Below, one piece after another: positions 32,093 to 40,998 of a stretch of DNA of 64,000 bases. How positions within the stretch are numbered: the stretch's first letter is position 1; each line of letters begins with the position of its first letter. This DNA comes from Lachnospiraceae bacterium. Its GTDB lineage: Bacteria > Bacillota > Clostridia > Lachnospirales > Lachnospiraceae. The position numbers were made by a program, and so were the translations under genes. Location: contig SVFE01000005.1 of NCBI GenBank assembly GCA_015057055.1, forward strand, positions 1 to 64,000, in the 5' to 3' direction. Below the pieces are notes generated by a model. It was not told the DNA's origin and ran no database searches. It worked only from the letters and a program-made list of their open reading frames with translations.

Positions 32093-32656
32093 ATGGGAAA
32101 AATCAGTGTGGAAACCTGTGAAATCGAAGGATTGAAAATCATCACGCCGAGTGTTTTCGGTGATGAACGGGGTTATTTTATGGAGACCTATAATTATAAT
32201 GATTTTGCAGAAGCGGGAATTACGGAGAAGTTTGTGCAGGACAATCAGTCCGCTTCCAAAAAGGGAGTACTTCGCGGACTTCATTTTCAGATTAACTACC
32301 CTCAGGATAAACTGGTGCGCGTAGTAAACGGCGAAGTGTTTGACGTGGCGGTGGATTTAAGGGAAGGCTCCGCAACCTTCGGAAAATGGTTTGGAGTAAC
32401 CTTGTCTGCGGAGAACAAGAAACAGTTTTTTATTCCCAAGGGATTTGCCCACGGATTTTTAGTGCTTTCCGATTATGCGGAATTTTGTTATAAGTGTACG
32501 GATTTTTACCATCCGGGCGACGAAGGCGGCTTGCCTTACAATGATGCTGAGATTGGTATTGCATGGCCGATTCCGGAAGGAATGGAATTGACCATTTCCG
32601 AAAAGGATCAGAACTGGAGCAGCTTTGCCATGTATTGCAGCAAGAAGAACGGATAA
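32093..32656 (+). CDS. rfbC: dTDP-4-dehydrorhamnose 3,5-epimerase
   Basis: FGDERGYFMETYNYNDFAEAGI, FVQDNQSASKKGVLRGLHFQ, VFDVAVDLREGSATFGKW, FFIPKGFAHGFLVLSD. Confidence 0.96.
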   Translation: MGKISVETCEIEGLKIITPSVFGDERGYFMETYNYNDFAEAGITEKFVQDNQSASKKGVLRGLHFQINYPQDKLVRVVNGEVFDVAVDLREGSATFGKWFGVTLSAENKKQFFIPKGFAHGFLVLSDYAEFCYKCTDFYHPGDEGGLPYNDAEIGIAWPIPEGMELTISEKDQNWSSFAMYCSKKNG

Positions 32657-32671
32657 AAGGCGGAAGAGAAC

Positions 32672-33670
32672 GTGAAAAATGTTATTTCAAAACCGGTGGG
32701 GATTACCATTGCAATATTGGTGGCGCTAATCGGAAGTCTGGTGCTTTGGTTTCACACCAATCCGCTGGCGGACCCGCAGGAAGAATTGATTAAGAAGGTA
32801 ATTGCGATTGTCATTATTTTGGTGGCAGTGATTGTTTTTGTCGTATTGTATGACAAAATCACCATTTTGCCCAGGGAGCTTTACCAAAACAGAAAGTTGA
32901 TATGGAAACTGGCAAAAAATGATTTTAAGACCCGGTATGCCGGCTCTTATATGGGAATGATCTGGGCCATGGTGCAGCCGGTGGTTACCATTGCGCTTTA
33001 CTATTTTGTATTTGAAGTGGTTTTCCAGAACCGCTCCCAGCTTTTGGCCAATGGTATTGAGGCACCATATGTTCTGTGGCTTACGGCCGGACTGGTTCCC
33101 TGGTTTTATTTTTCTGAAGCGATTATGCAGGGGACCCAGGCCCTTTTGGAATACAATTACCTGGTGAAAAAAGTGGTGTTTAAGATTAGTGTTTTGCCGA
33201 TTATTAAGATTATAGCAGCCACATTTATTCATGTGTTTTTTACCATGGTAATGCTTTTGATTTATTTCTTGTACGGATATGAACCGGATTGGTATCTGCT
33301 GCAAATTCCGTATTATTCGCTTTGTATGTTTGTGTTTGTGCTGGCTTTGAGCTACACTACCTGCGCCATTGTTGTATTTTTCCGGGATTTATCTCAGATT
33401 ATCAACATACTGCTGCAGGTCGGAATGTGGGCCACACCGATTTTATGGGATATTTCCCTGCTTTCCGAATTGCAGGGATATCAGATTATCTTTAAAATCA
33501 ATCCGGTGTTTTATGTGGTAAACGGATTTCGAAGCGCCATGTTTGAAAAAACATGGTTTTGGCAGGATTTTTATTCCACCATGTATTTTTGGATTGTAAC
33601 AGCAGTATTTTTCGGTATCGGAGCACTTATTTTTAAGCGCCTGAAAGTTCATTTTGCAGATGTAATGTAG
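32672..33670 (+). CDS. Polysaccharide ABC exporter permease (Wzm/TagG-type) with N-terminal two-TM extension
   Basis: LIWKLAKNDFKTRYAGSYMGMIWAMVQPVVTIALYYFVF; C-terminal TMs; GTG start. Confidence 0.92.
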   Translation: MKNVISKPVGITIAILVALIGSLVLWFHTNPLADPQEELIKKVIAIVIILVAVIVFVVLYDKITILPRELYQNRKLIWKLAKNDFKTRYAGSYMGMIWAMVQPVVTIALYYFVFEVVFQNRSQLLANGIEAPYVLWLTAGLVPWFYFSEAIMQGTQALLEYNYLVKKVVFKISVLPIIKIIAATFIHVFFTMVMLLIYFLYGYEPDWYLLQIPYYSLCMFVFVLALSYTTCAIVVFFRDLSQIINILLQVGMWATPILWDISLLSELQGYQIIFKINPVFYVVNGFRSAMFEKTWFWQDFYSTMYFWIVTAVFFGIGALIFKRLKVHFADVM

Positions 33671-33681
33671 GAGAGTCGGAT

Positions 33682-34977
33682 ATGAGCGATAAAGTAGCGA
33701 TTTCTGTCGCAAATCTGGACAAAGTATATAAATTGTATGACAAACCTTCGGACCGTGTGAAGGAGGCCCTGCATCTTACCAGAAAGAAAAAGCACACCCA
33801 GCATTATGCGTTAAAGGATGTGTCTCTTACCGTAAAGCAGGGGGAGACGGTGGGAATTATCGGTACCAACGGCTCCGGAAAATCCACGATTTTGAAAATT
33901 ATCACCGGTGTACTCAATCCCACCAAAGGGGATGTGACCGTAAACGGAAGGATTTCTGCTTTGCTGGAACTCGGCGCAGGGTTCAACATGGAATATACCG
34001 GTTTGGAAAACATCTATTTGAACGGAACCATGATTGGTTTTTCCGAGAAAGAGATTGATGAAAAACTGCAGGATATATTGGATTTTGCAGATATCGGAGA
34101 GTTTGTGCATCAGCCGGTAAAAACCTATTCTTCGGGTATGTTTGTCCGGCTTGCCTTTGCGGTGGCAATCAATATTGAACCGGAAATTCTGATTGTGGAT
34201 GAGGCGCTTTCCGTGGGAGATGTTTTTTTCCAGGCAAAGTGTTACCACAAGTTTGATGAATTCAAGGAAATGGGCAAAACCATCTTGTTTGTAAGTCATG
34301 ATTTATCCAGCATATCCAAGTATTGTGACCGCGTTATTCTTTTGAATAAGGGCACGAAGCTGGGCGAAGGAACGCCGAAGGAAATGATTGATATTTACAA
34401 GCAGGTGCTGGTGGGACAGTATGAGGAGCCGGAAACGGACGAAAACCTTTTGGATGATGCGCAGCTTCAGGCAGCTGCAAAGAAAGCCTCCGGAGAAAAT
34501 GCCTCGGCAGGACAGAATCCGGAACTTTTGGAGTATGGCTCCGGGAAAGCGGTTATCAAAGAATGTTTTGTAACCGATGAGAACGGAAAACGTTCCAATG
34601 CCATAATTAAAGGTACGGAGTGCTCCATTCATTTAAAAGTAGAATTTATGGAAGATGTAGAGGCACCGATTTTCGCATTTACCTTTAAAAACAGCAAAGG
34701 TACGGAAATTACCGGAACCAATACCATGTTTGAAAAAGCGTTTTTGGAAGGTTGCAAAAAAGGAGACATCAAAGAAATTACCTTTACGCAGAAGATGGAT
34801 TTGCAGGGCGGAGAATATTTGTTGTCCTTTGGTGTAACCGGCTACGAAGGGGATGATTTTACGGTGTACCATCGTTTGTATGATGCCATTAATGTGACGG
34901 TAATTTCGGATAAAAATACGGTGGGATACTATGATATGAACTCGAAAGTTACGGTTACGGACGGAAAGGAATCGTAA
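33682..34977 (+). CDS. Polysaccharide ABC exporter ATPase (Wzt/TagH-type) with Wzt-like C-terminal domain
   Basis: GIIGTNGSGKSTILKIITGVLNPTKG, YSSGMFVRLAFAVAI, EILIVDEALSVGD; C-terminal beta-rich ~140 aa. Confidence 0.94.
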   Translation: MSDKVAISVANLDKVYKLYDKPSDRVKEALHLTRKKKHTQHYALKDVSLTVKQGETVGIIGTNGSGKSTILKIITGVLNPTKGDVTVNGRISALLELGAGFNMEYTGLENIYLNGTMIGFSEKEIDEKLQDILDFADIGEFVHQPVKTYSSGMFVRLAFAVAINIEPEILIVDEALSVGDVFFQAKCYHKFDEFKEMGKTILFVSHDLSSISKYCDRVILLNKGTKLGEGTPKEMIDIYKQVLVGQYEEPETDENLLDDAQLQAAAKKASGENASAGQNPELLEYGSGKAVIKECFVTDENGKRSNAIIKGTECSIHLKVEFMEDVEAPIFAFTFKNSKGTEITGTNTMFEKAFLEGCKKGDIKEITFTQKMDLQGGEYLLSFGVTGYEGDDFTVYHRLYDAINVTVISDKNTVGYYDMNSKVTVTDGKES

Positions 34978-34979
34978 GA

Positions 34980-37040
34980 ATGCAGGAAACAGTCGGAAAA
35001 GTTGTGCTGGATTATCAGTTTTATCCGGGAGAAGATTTGTATTGTGACGGGGATGTGGAAGACCGTCTTTTGGAACTTGTAAAAAATCATAGACCGGAGG
35101 AATTCCCGGCAATTATTGAGGAGGAAAATAATTGGCCGGTATTGTACCATCTTTCGCCCCTTAGAGCCAATATCGTGAATTGGCTTCCTATGAAACCGGG
35201 AAGCAAAGTGCTGGAAATCGGTTCCGGTTGCGGTGCCATTACCGGTGCCTTGGCGAAGAACGGAAATCAGGTAACCTGTGTGGATTTATCCAAAAAGAGA
35301 AGCCTGATAAATGCCTACCGCAATAAAGAGCGGGACAATATTTGCATCATGGTGGGGAATTTTCAGGATATTGAGCCGGCCTTGGATACGGATTATGATT
35401 ACATTCTGCTGATTGGTGTATTTGAATATGCTATGGCTTATATCGGCGGTGAAAATCCCTATACGGAGTTTTTGAACATTGTAAAAAAACATCTGAAGGC
35501 AGATGGGAAAATTGTGATTGCCATTGAAAACCGGCTGGGAATGAAGTATTTTGCCGGATGCCGGGAAGACCATCTGGGAGATTATTTTTCCGGTTTGGAG
35601 GATTATCCTGCCGGCGGCGTGGTACGTACGTTTTCCCGCCCCGGACTGGAGCAGATTTGTAAAGCCTGCGGGATTTCGGAGTATTCCTTTTATTATCCCT
35701 ACCCGGATTACAAATTTATGACAACCTTGTATTCCGACCGGCGGCTTCCCCGGGTGGGCGAGCTGACCAATAATCTCAGAAATTTTGACAGGGATCGGTT
35801 GCTTTTGTTTGATGAAACCAAGGCGTTTGATTCGGTGATTCGGGAAGAGACGTTCCCGCTTTTTTCCAATTCCTATCTTTTGCTGATTGGAAAGGAAGAA
35901 GAAGTGGTATATTCGAAATTTTCCAACGACCGGGCCGAAGAGTATATCCTTCGCACGGATATGTTGCAGAAGGCGGAGAATGAATATGAAATCAGAAAGT
36001 GTCCGCTGGGCGAAAAGTCCGGGGCGCACATGGATTCCATTGCGGAAAGTGAGGCGCTGTTGAAGGCTCGCTTTGCCGGCAGTGATTTGGAGATTTGTCC
36101 CTGCAGAAGAGAGGGAGAGGAACTTGTTTTCCCTTACCTGGAAGGTGCAACGCTGGAAGAGTTATTGGATGAGACTTTGCAGAAGGGAAAGAAAGAAGCG
36201 TTTTGTAATTTGCTGAAAACCTATGCCGGACTCGCTGCTTATCATAAAGAAGACGCAGTGACGGATTATGATTTCATCTTTTCGAATATTATCTGTCCTA
36301 CGCAGGGAAACTGGAAACTGATTGATTATGAGTGGACCTATTCGGAGGCGGTATCCCCGGAAGATATTATACGAAGAGCTTTGTTCTGTTATTTTTTAGG
36401 CAGCGGCAGAAAAGAAAAGATGCAAAAGTTAAATTTGGATATAACAATGGTTTGCGCCATGCTTCACGCAGGGGAATGGAATGAGGACGAAATGCGGGCA
36501 AAGGAAGAGGCATTCCAGAACCGGGTAACAAAGTCCCACCGTTCCATGAGTCAGATGCGGGATTCCATCCATATGGAAGTGTTGCCCCTTACGGATGCGG
36601 TGTTGAACTATCAGGATGGACAGGCCAAGGAAAGGGTACAGATTTATTTTGATCAGGGAAGTGGTTTTTCGGAAGAAAATTCCTTCTTTGTAATGCCGAA
36701 GGAAGCGGAAAAAGACAGCGAAGAAAAAAGCATCGCGTTTTCTCTGCCGGAAGGATGCCGGTCCTTTCGTGTTGATCCGGCGATGGAGAGCTGCGTAGTG
36801 ACCATAAAGGAAATTTATGCGGGAGATGAAAACGGGGAAGTGCCGATAGGAAATAAGCCGGGGCACAACGGATGCAAAGCCGGTGAGAAGACCTATGTAT
36901 TTGCCCATGAAGATCCGAATTTTACCTTTGTCGTACCGGAGAAGAAAAATCCGAAACAGATCCGGATGGTTTATGAAATTGCGAAGGTGCCCCATAAAAT
37001 GGCAGAGGATATGTGTAACCGGAAAAAACGTCTGTGGTAG
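34980..37040 (+). CDS. Class I SAM methyltransferase fused to kinase-like domain (WbdD-like chain-terminator candidate)
   Basis: SAM motif I KVLEIGSGCGAITGALAKNG; kinase/APH-like TDYDFIFSNIICPTQGNWKLIDYEW; directly downstream of Wzm/Wzt pair. Confidence 0.75.
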   Translation: MQETVGKVVLDYQFYPGEDLYCDGDVEDRLLELVKNHRPEEFPAIIEEENNWPVLYHLSPLRANIVNWLPMKPGSKVLEIGSGCGAITGALAKNGNQVTCVDLSKKRSLINAYRNKERDNICIMVGNFQDIEPALDTDYDYILLIGVFEYAMAYIGGENPYTEFLNIVKKHLKADGKIVIAIENRLGMKYFAGCREDHLGDYFSGLEDYPAGGVVRTFSRPGLEQICKACGISEYSFYYPYPDYKFMTTLYSDRRLPRVGELTNNLRNFDRDRLLLFDETKAFDSVIREETFPLFSNSYLLLIGKEEEVVYSKFSNDRAEEYILRTDMLQKAENEYEIRKCPLGEKSGAHMDSIAESEALLKARFAGSDLEICPCRREGEELVFPYLEGATLEELLDETLQKGKKEAFCNLLKTYAGLAAYHKEDAVTDYDFIFSNIICPTQGNWKLIDYEWTYSEAVSPEDIIRRALFCYFLGSGRKEKMQKLNLDITMVCAMLHAGEWNEDEMRAKEEAFQNRVTKSHRSMSQMRDSIHMEVLPLTDAVLNYQDGQAKERVQIYFDQGSGFSEENSFFVMPKEAEKDSEEKSIAFSLPEGCRSFRVDPAMESCVVTIKEIYAGDENGEVPIGNKPGHNGCKAGEKTYVFAHEDPNFTFVVPEKKNPKQIRMVYEIAKVPHKMAEDMCNRKKRLW

Positions 37041-37055
37041 CGTGGAGAAAAGGAT

Positions 37056-39074
37056 ATGAGTGTTTCTTTAAAACAGATTTTTCAGGAAAAACTGCATAAT
37101 GTGTATGAAGAGCGCTACAAAAAAGAATTGGAAGTGCAGACGGATGCTTACCGGTATTATATTCGGCGGGCAGAATCCCCGGAAATGCAAAAAATGATGA
37201 AGATGCCAAAGGAGCCGGTATTTGACGGCAACGTGCTTCTTTTTCCGATGGAAAAAATGGCATCCGAAGCAGGAAATTGGCAGGAAGAATACTTTGCTAA
37301 GGCAGAGTATGTGCTTTTTGCGTCTTCGGCCGGGTATTTGAGCGAGTCTGCGGTGCAAAAAACAACGGAGTTTTTTGAGCGGCATCCCAAGGAGGATATT
37401 TTTTATGCAAATGAAGACCGGGTGGGAACGGATGGACAAAGAAGTCATCCATGGTTTAAACCCCAGTGGTCCCCGGATACTTTGTTTGCATTTTTCTATT
37501 TTGGAAATATTTTTGCGGTGCGGGCGGGGGCGCTTGCGAAATATCGTTTTCGAGAGAGCAGTGATGCCTTGGAAGTGATTTATGCCATGGTGCTTTCTTT
37601 GACAAGAGAAAAACCGGCGGCGCTACTGGATGAAATTTTGTATCACCGGGAATGTTCCGATATGGAGAGCGATGCGGCATGGGAAAGTGAATGCGTGGGT
37701 TGTACTCCGTTTTATGATGAAATAAAATTGCAGGAAAGCGAAGAAAGAGGATGGAAAATCCGTATGGAACACCGGGAGGGAATATCTCATCCGGCGTATG
37801 TATCTTCCGGCAGGAAAGTCAGTATTCTGATTCCTTCCAAGGACCACCCGGAGGTACTGAAAAGGTGCGTGGAATCCATCCGGACGCTTACCGCCTATCC
37901 TGATTACGAAATCATCGTGGTGGATAACGGAAGCTGCGAAGAAGCCAAAAAAGAGTATCTGCAGCTGGGGCGGAAGTTTTCTTATTCTTATTTGTACAGT
38001 CCCATGGAGTTTAACTTTTCGGCGATGTGTAATCTGGCAGCAAAAAATGCCACCGGGGAGTTGTATCTGTTTTTAAATGATGATATGGAAATCCTGCAAG
38101 CGGACTGGCTGGAAAAACTGGCCGGGTGTGCAGAGACCGAAAGAATCGGTGCGGCCGGTGCCAAACTGTATTATCCGGGGACGACGCTGATTCAGCATGC
38201 GGGGATAACCAATATGTACGAAGGCCCGGTACACAAATTGATGAAAAAGGATGACGCGGAGGCTTATTATTACGGCCGAAACCGTCTGCGACATAATGTA
38301 ATCGGCGTAACGGCGGCCTGTCTTATGGTGTCGGCGGACAAATTCCGTGAAGTGGGAGGCTTTTGCGAGGAACTGCAGGTGGCTTACAATGACGTGGATT
38401 TTTGTTTCGCATTGCATCAAAAGGGCTACGATAATCTGGTGTGCAATGATGTGGTGTTGTATCATCATGAATCATTGTCCAGGGGAAATGATTTGCTGGA
38501 TGAAAAAAAGAAGGCGCGTTTGCAACGGGAGAGGGATGTGCTTTATGGCCGTAATCCGGGGTATTATGATTTTGATCCCTATTACAGCCGACATCTTACC
38601 GGTGTCAGTGAAAATTATGAATGCGGCCTGCCCTATGAGAACCGGAATCTTATGCCGGTAGGTGGAGTAACCCCGGTAAAGAAACGGCTGGGGACAGAGG
38701 AAATTAACGAGACCTTGATTATTCGGGTGGACCATGCAGAGCGGCTTAAGTTTGCCATGCAGGGGGAGAACGCCTGTTATTTGGTGGATTTGCATGCCCA
38801 TGTGCGGGGCCTGGACAGCTGTGATTATACGTATCAGATGTACTTGCAGTCCGGTAATCGGACCTTTGCGGTGCCTGCGGTAAGAAGATACCGGCCGGAT
38901 GTGTTATCCAATATCTACGATCAGAAACATGTGGAATTGTCCGGTTTTGCGGCAAAGATACCGGTAGAACTTCTGCCGGCGGGAAATTATGAAATATGGA
39001 TGGAAGCGAAAAGTGTGTTTTCCAGGCAGGTTTTGCGGAATCGGGCAACGGAAACACTGCAGGCGGACGAATAG
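37056..39074 (+). CDS. GT2 glycosyltransferase with N- and C-terminal accessory domains
   Basis: KVSILIPSKDHPEVLKRCVESIRTLTAYPDYEIIVVDNGS; FLNDDMEILQADWLEKL; GAAGAKLYYPGTTLIQHAGI. Confidence 0.93.
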   Translation: MSVSLKQIFQEKLHNVYEERYKKELEVQTDAYRYYIRRAESPEMQKMMKMPKEPVFDGNVLLFPMEKMASEAGNWQEEYFAKAEYVLFASSAGYLSESAVQKTTEFFERHPKEDIFYANEDRVGTDGQRSHPWFKPQWSPDTLFAFFYFGNIFAVRAGALAKYRFRESSDALEVIYAMVLSLTREKPAALLDEILYHRECSDMESDAAWESECVGCTPFYDEIKLQESEERGWKIRMEHREGISHPAYVSSGRKVSILIPSKDHPEVLKRCVESIRTLTAYPDYEIIVVDNGSCEEAKKEYLQLGRKFSYSYLYSPMEFNFSAMCNLAAKNATGELYLFLNDDMEILQADWLEKLAGCAETERIGAAGAKLYYPGTTLIQHAGITNMYEGPVHKLMKKDDAEAYYYGRNRLRHNVIGVTAACLMVSADKFREVGGFCEELQVAYNDVDFCFALHQKGYDNLVCNDVVLYHHESLSRGNDLLDEKKKARLQRERDVLYGRNPGYYDFDPYYSRHLTGVSENYECGLPYENRNLMPVGGVTPVKKRLGTEEINETLIIRVDHAERLKFAMQGENACYLVDLHAHVRGLDSCDYTYQMYLQSGNRTFAVPAVRRYRPDVLSNIYDQKHVELSGFAAKIPVELLPAGNYEIWMEAKSVFSRQVLRNRATETLQADE

Positions 39075-39081
39075 GTGAAGT

Positions 39082-40998
39082 GTGAGTAAACAAAGCAGGG
39101 AAGAATTGTGGAAAAGTGAATACGAAAAAGAAGTTTTCGAGCAGAAGAATCCCTATGTGATGTGGCAGAGAAAATGGGAGACCGGTGAGACGCCGGATTT
39201 GCCGGAGGCGGAAAAAAAATCTGCCTGCGTATGGATTTACAAAGAAGACCTTTTTAAGGAAGGAACCCTGGATAGAACCGGATTGCAGGGGGATCTGCAA
39301 AGCGGATGTCCCTATGCAGTCTTTGTATCCCGAAACGGTCGGCCGGCTGGCCGGGCTGACCGGGAAGTGGCGGAGATTTTTGCAGATGAGCGGGACTGGA
39401 ATTTGTTTTACGGAGATGAAGATGAATGGGGGAACGAGGGACGGTGTAATCCCTGGTTTAAGCCGGAGTTCTCTCCGGATACCTTAAAATCGTTTTGTTA
39501 TTTTGGGAATTTTATTGCGGTGCGCTCCGCCTGGTGTCTGAATAAACTAAAAGAGTGCCAAGCGGAAATCCGAACCTTCCATGACTGGATTTTGTATCTT
39601 TGCGAAGGCGAAGAGAGAATCGGCCATGCGGACCGGATTTTGTTTCATGTACAAAAAGGAGGTAATCCTAAGCAGAGCGAAAATCCGCAGGAGGAAGTGT
39701 ATCGTTTCACCCTGCCGGAGGGAAAGGAGCCGAAGGTATCCGTGATTATTCCTTCCAAGGACCACCCGGAAATCTTGCAAAGGTGCCTTAAATCCGTAAA
39801 GGACAATACGGATTATCCGGATTATGAAATTATTGTGGTAGATAACGGAAGCACGACGGAGAATAAAGAGAAAACCGAAGCGCTGCGAAAGGCGTATCCG
39901 TTTGCCTATTACTACGAGCCCATGGAATTTAATTTTTCTGCTATGTGCAATCTGGGGGCAGAAAAAGCATCCGGGGATGTTTTGTTGTTTTTGAATGATG
40001 ATATTACCGCTTTTTGTAAGGATTGGATGCGGATTATGGCGATGCAGGCCCGGCAAAAGGATACCGGTGCGGTAGGCGCGAAATTATATTACCCGGAAGG
40101 AAATTTAATCCAGCATGCGGGAATTACCAATATGACGGTAGGACCGGTGCATAAGCTGGGACGACTTTGCGATGATAAGGATTATTATCACGGGCGAAAC
40201 AAAGCTGTGTATAATGTGATTGCGGTAACGGCGGCGGCTCTGGCGGTAGAAAAAACAAAGTATGAAAAAGTCGGCGGGTTTGCAAAAGAATTGGCCGTGG
40301 CCTATAATGACGTAGATTTTTGTATGGCGCTTTTGGAAAGCGGGTATTACAATGTGCAGAGGAATGATGCGGTTTTGTATCATCATGAATCCCTCAGCCG
40401 CGGCAGTGATGAAGACGAAGAAAAGAGGAAGCGCCTTCTTAAGGAACGGGAGCTTCTTTATCAAAGACATCCGGCGTTTTTGGGAAAGGATCCCTATTAC
40501 AGCAGACATCTGGTGCAGGAACGGTTAGACGGGGAATATCATGTGGAGTATTGTTATCCCCATGAGGATAAAGCCTGTCATTCCAAAGTTTCGGAGTGGA
40601 AACCGAAGAAGGAAAATGCCTGCGGCTGGCTGCGAAAACTGTTAAGACGGGGGCCGGTTATGCAGTTTTGCATTGATTCTTTGCATTCGGGGGAGATGAC
40701 GGAACTGGAAGGCTGGCTGAATATGAAAAAATCCCCCCTGTATTTCTGGGAACGAAGCATTGTACTGGTAGGCGAGGATGGCCGCGGATATTGTATTTCC
40801 ACATTTCCGAAACTTCGGGAGGATACGAAGGCGGTGCTGCAGGAGCAACCGTGCTATGCTTTAAGCGGAATCTGTGCCCGGTTTGATAGGGGAGAAATAC
40901 CGCCGGGAAGTTATCGGGTCGGTGTCTGCATGACCCATAAGAAAACGGGAAAACAGTATGTGATGTACGATAAAATGAGATTGGAAAGTGGAATTTGA
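39082..40998 (+). CDS. GT2 glycosyltransferase, paralogue of previous gene
   Basis: KVSVIIPSKDHPEILQRCLKSVKDNTDYPDYEIIVVDNGS; GAVGAKLYYPEGNLIQHAGITNM; GTG start. Confidence 0.93.
   Translation: MSKQSREELWKSEYEKEVFEQKNPYVMWQRKWETGETPDLPEAEKKSACVWIYKEDLFKEGTLDRTGLQGDLQSGCPYAVFVSRNGRPAGRADREVAEIFADERDWNLFYGDEDEWGNEGRCNPWFKPEFSPDTLKSFCYFGNFIAVRSAWCLNKLKECQAEIRTFHDWILYLCEGEERIGHADRILFHVQKGGNPKQSENPQEEVYRFTLPEGKEPKVSVIIPSKDHPEILQRCLKSVKDNTDYPDYEIIVVDNGSTTENKEKTEALRKAYPFAYYYEPMEFNFSAMCNLGAEKASGDVLLFLNDDITAFCKDWMRIMAMQARQKDTGAVGAKLYYPEGNLIQHAGITNMTVGPVHKLGRLCDDKDYYHGRNKAVYNVIAVTAAALAVEKTKYEKVGGFAKELAVAYNDVDFCMALLESGYYNVQRNDAVLYHHESLSRGSDEDEEKRKRLLKERELLYQRHPAFLGKDPYYSRHLVQERLDGEYHVEYCYPHEDKACHSKVSEWKPKKENACGWLRKLLRRGPVMQFCIDSLHSGEMTELEGWLNMKKSPLYFWERSIVLVGEDGRGYCISTFPKLREDTKAVLQEQPCYALSGICARFDRGEIPPGSYRVGVCMTHKKTGKQYVMYDKMRLESGI

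Noticed and set aside
35286-36029. 247-aa minus-strand ORF
   Set aside because: Antisense to the methyltransferase-kinase gene, no domain signature
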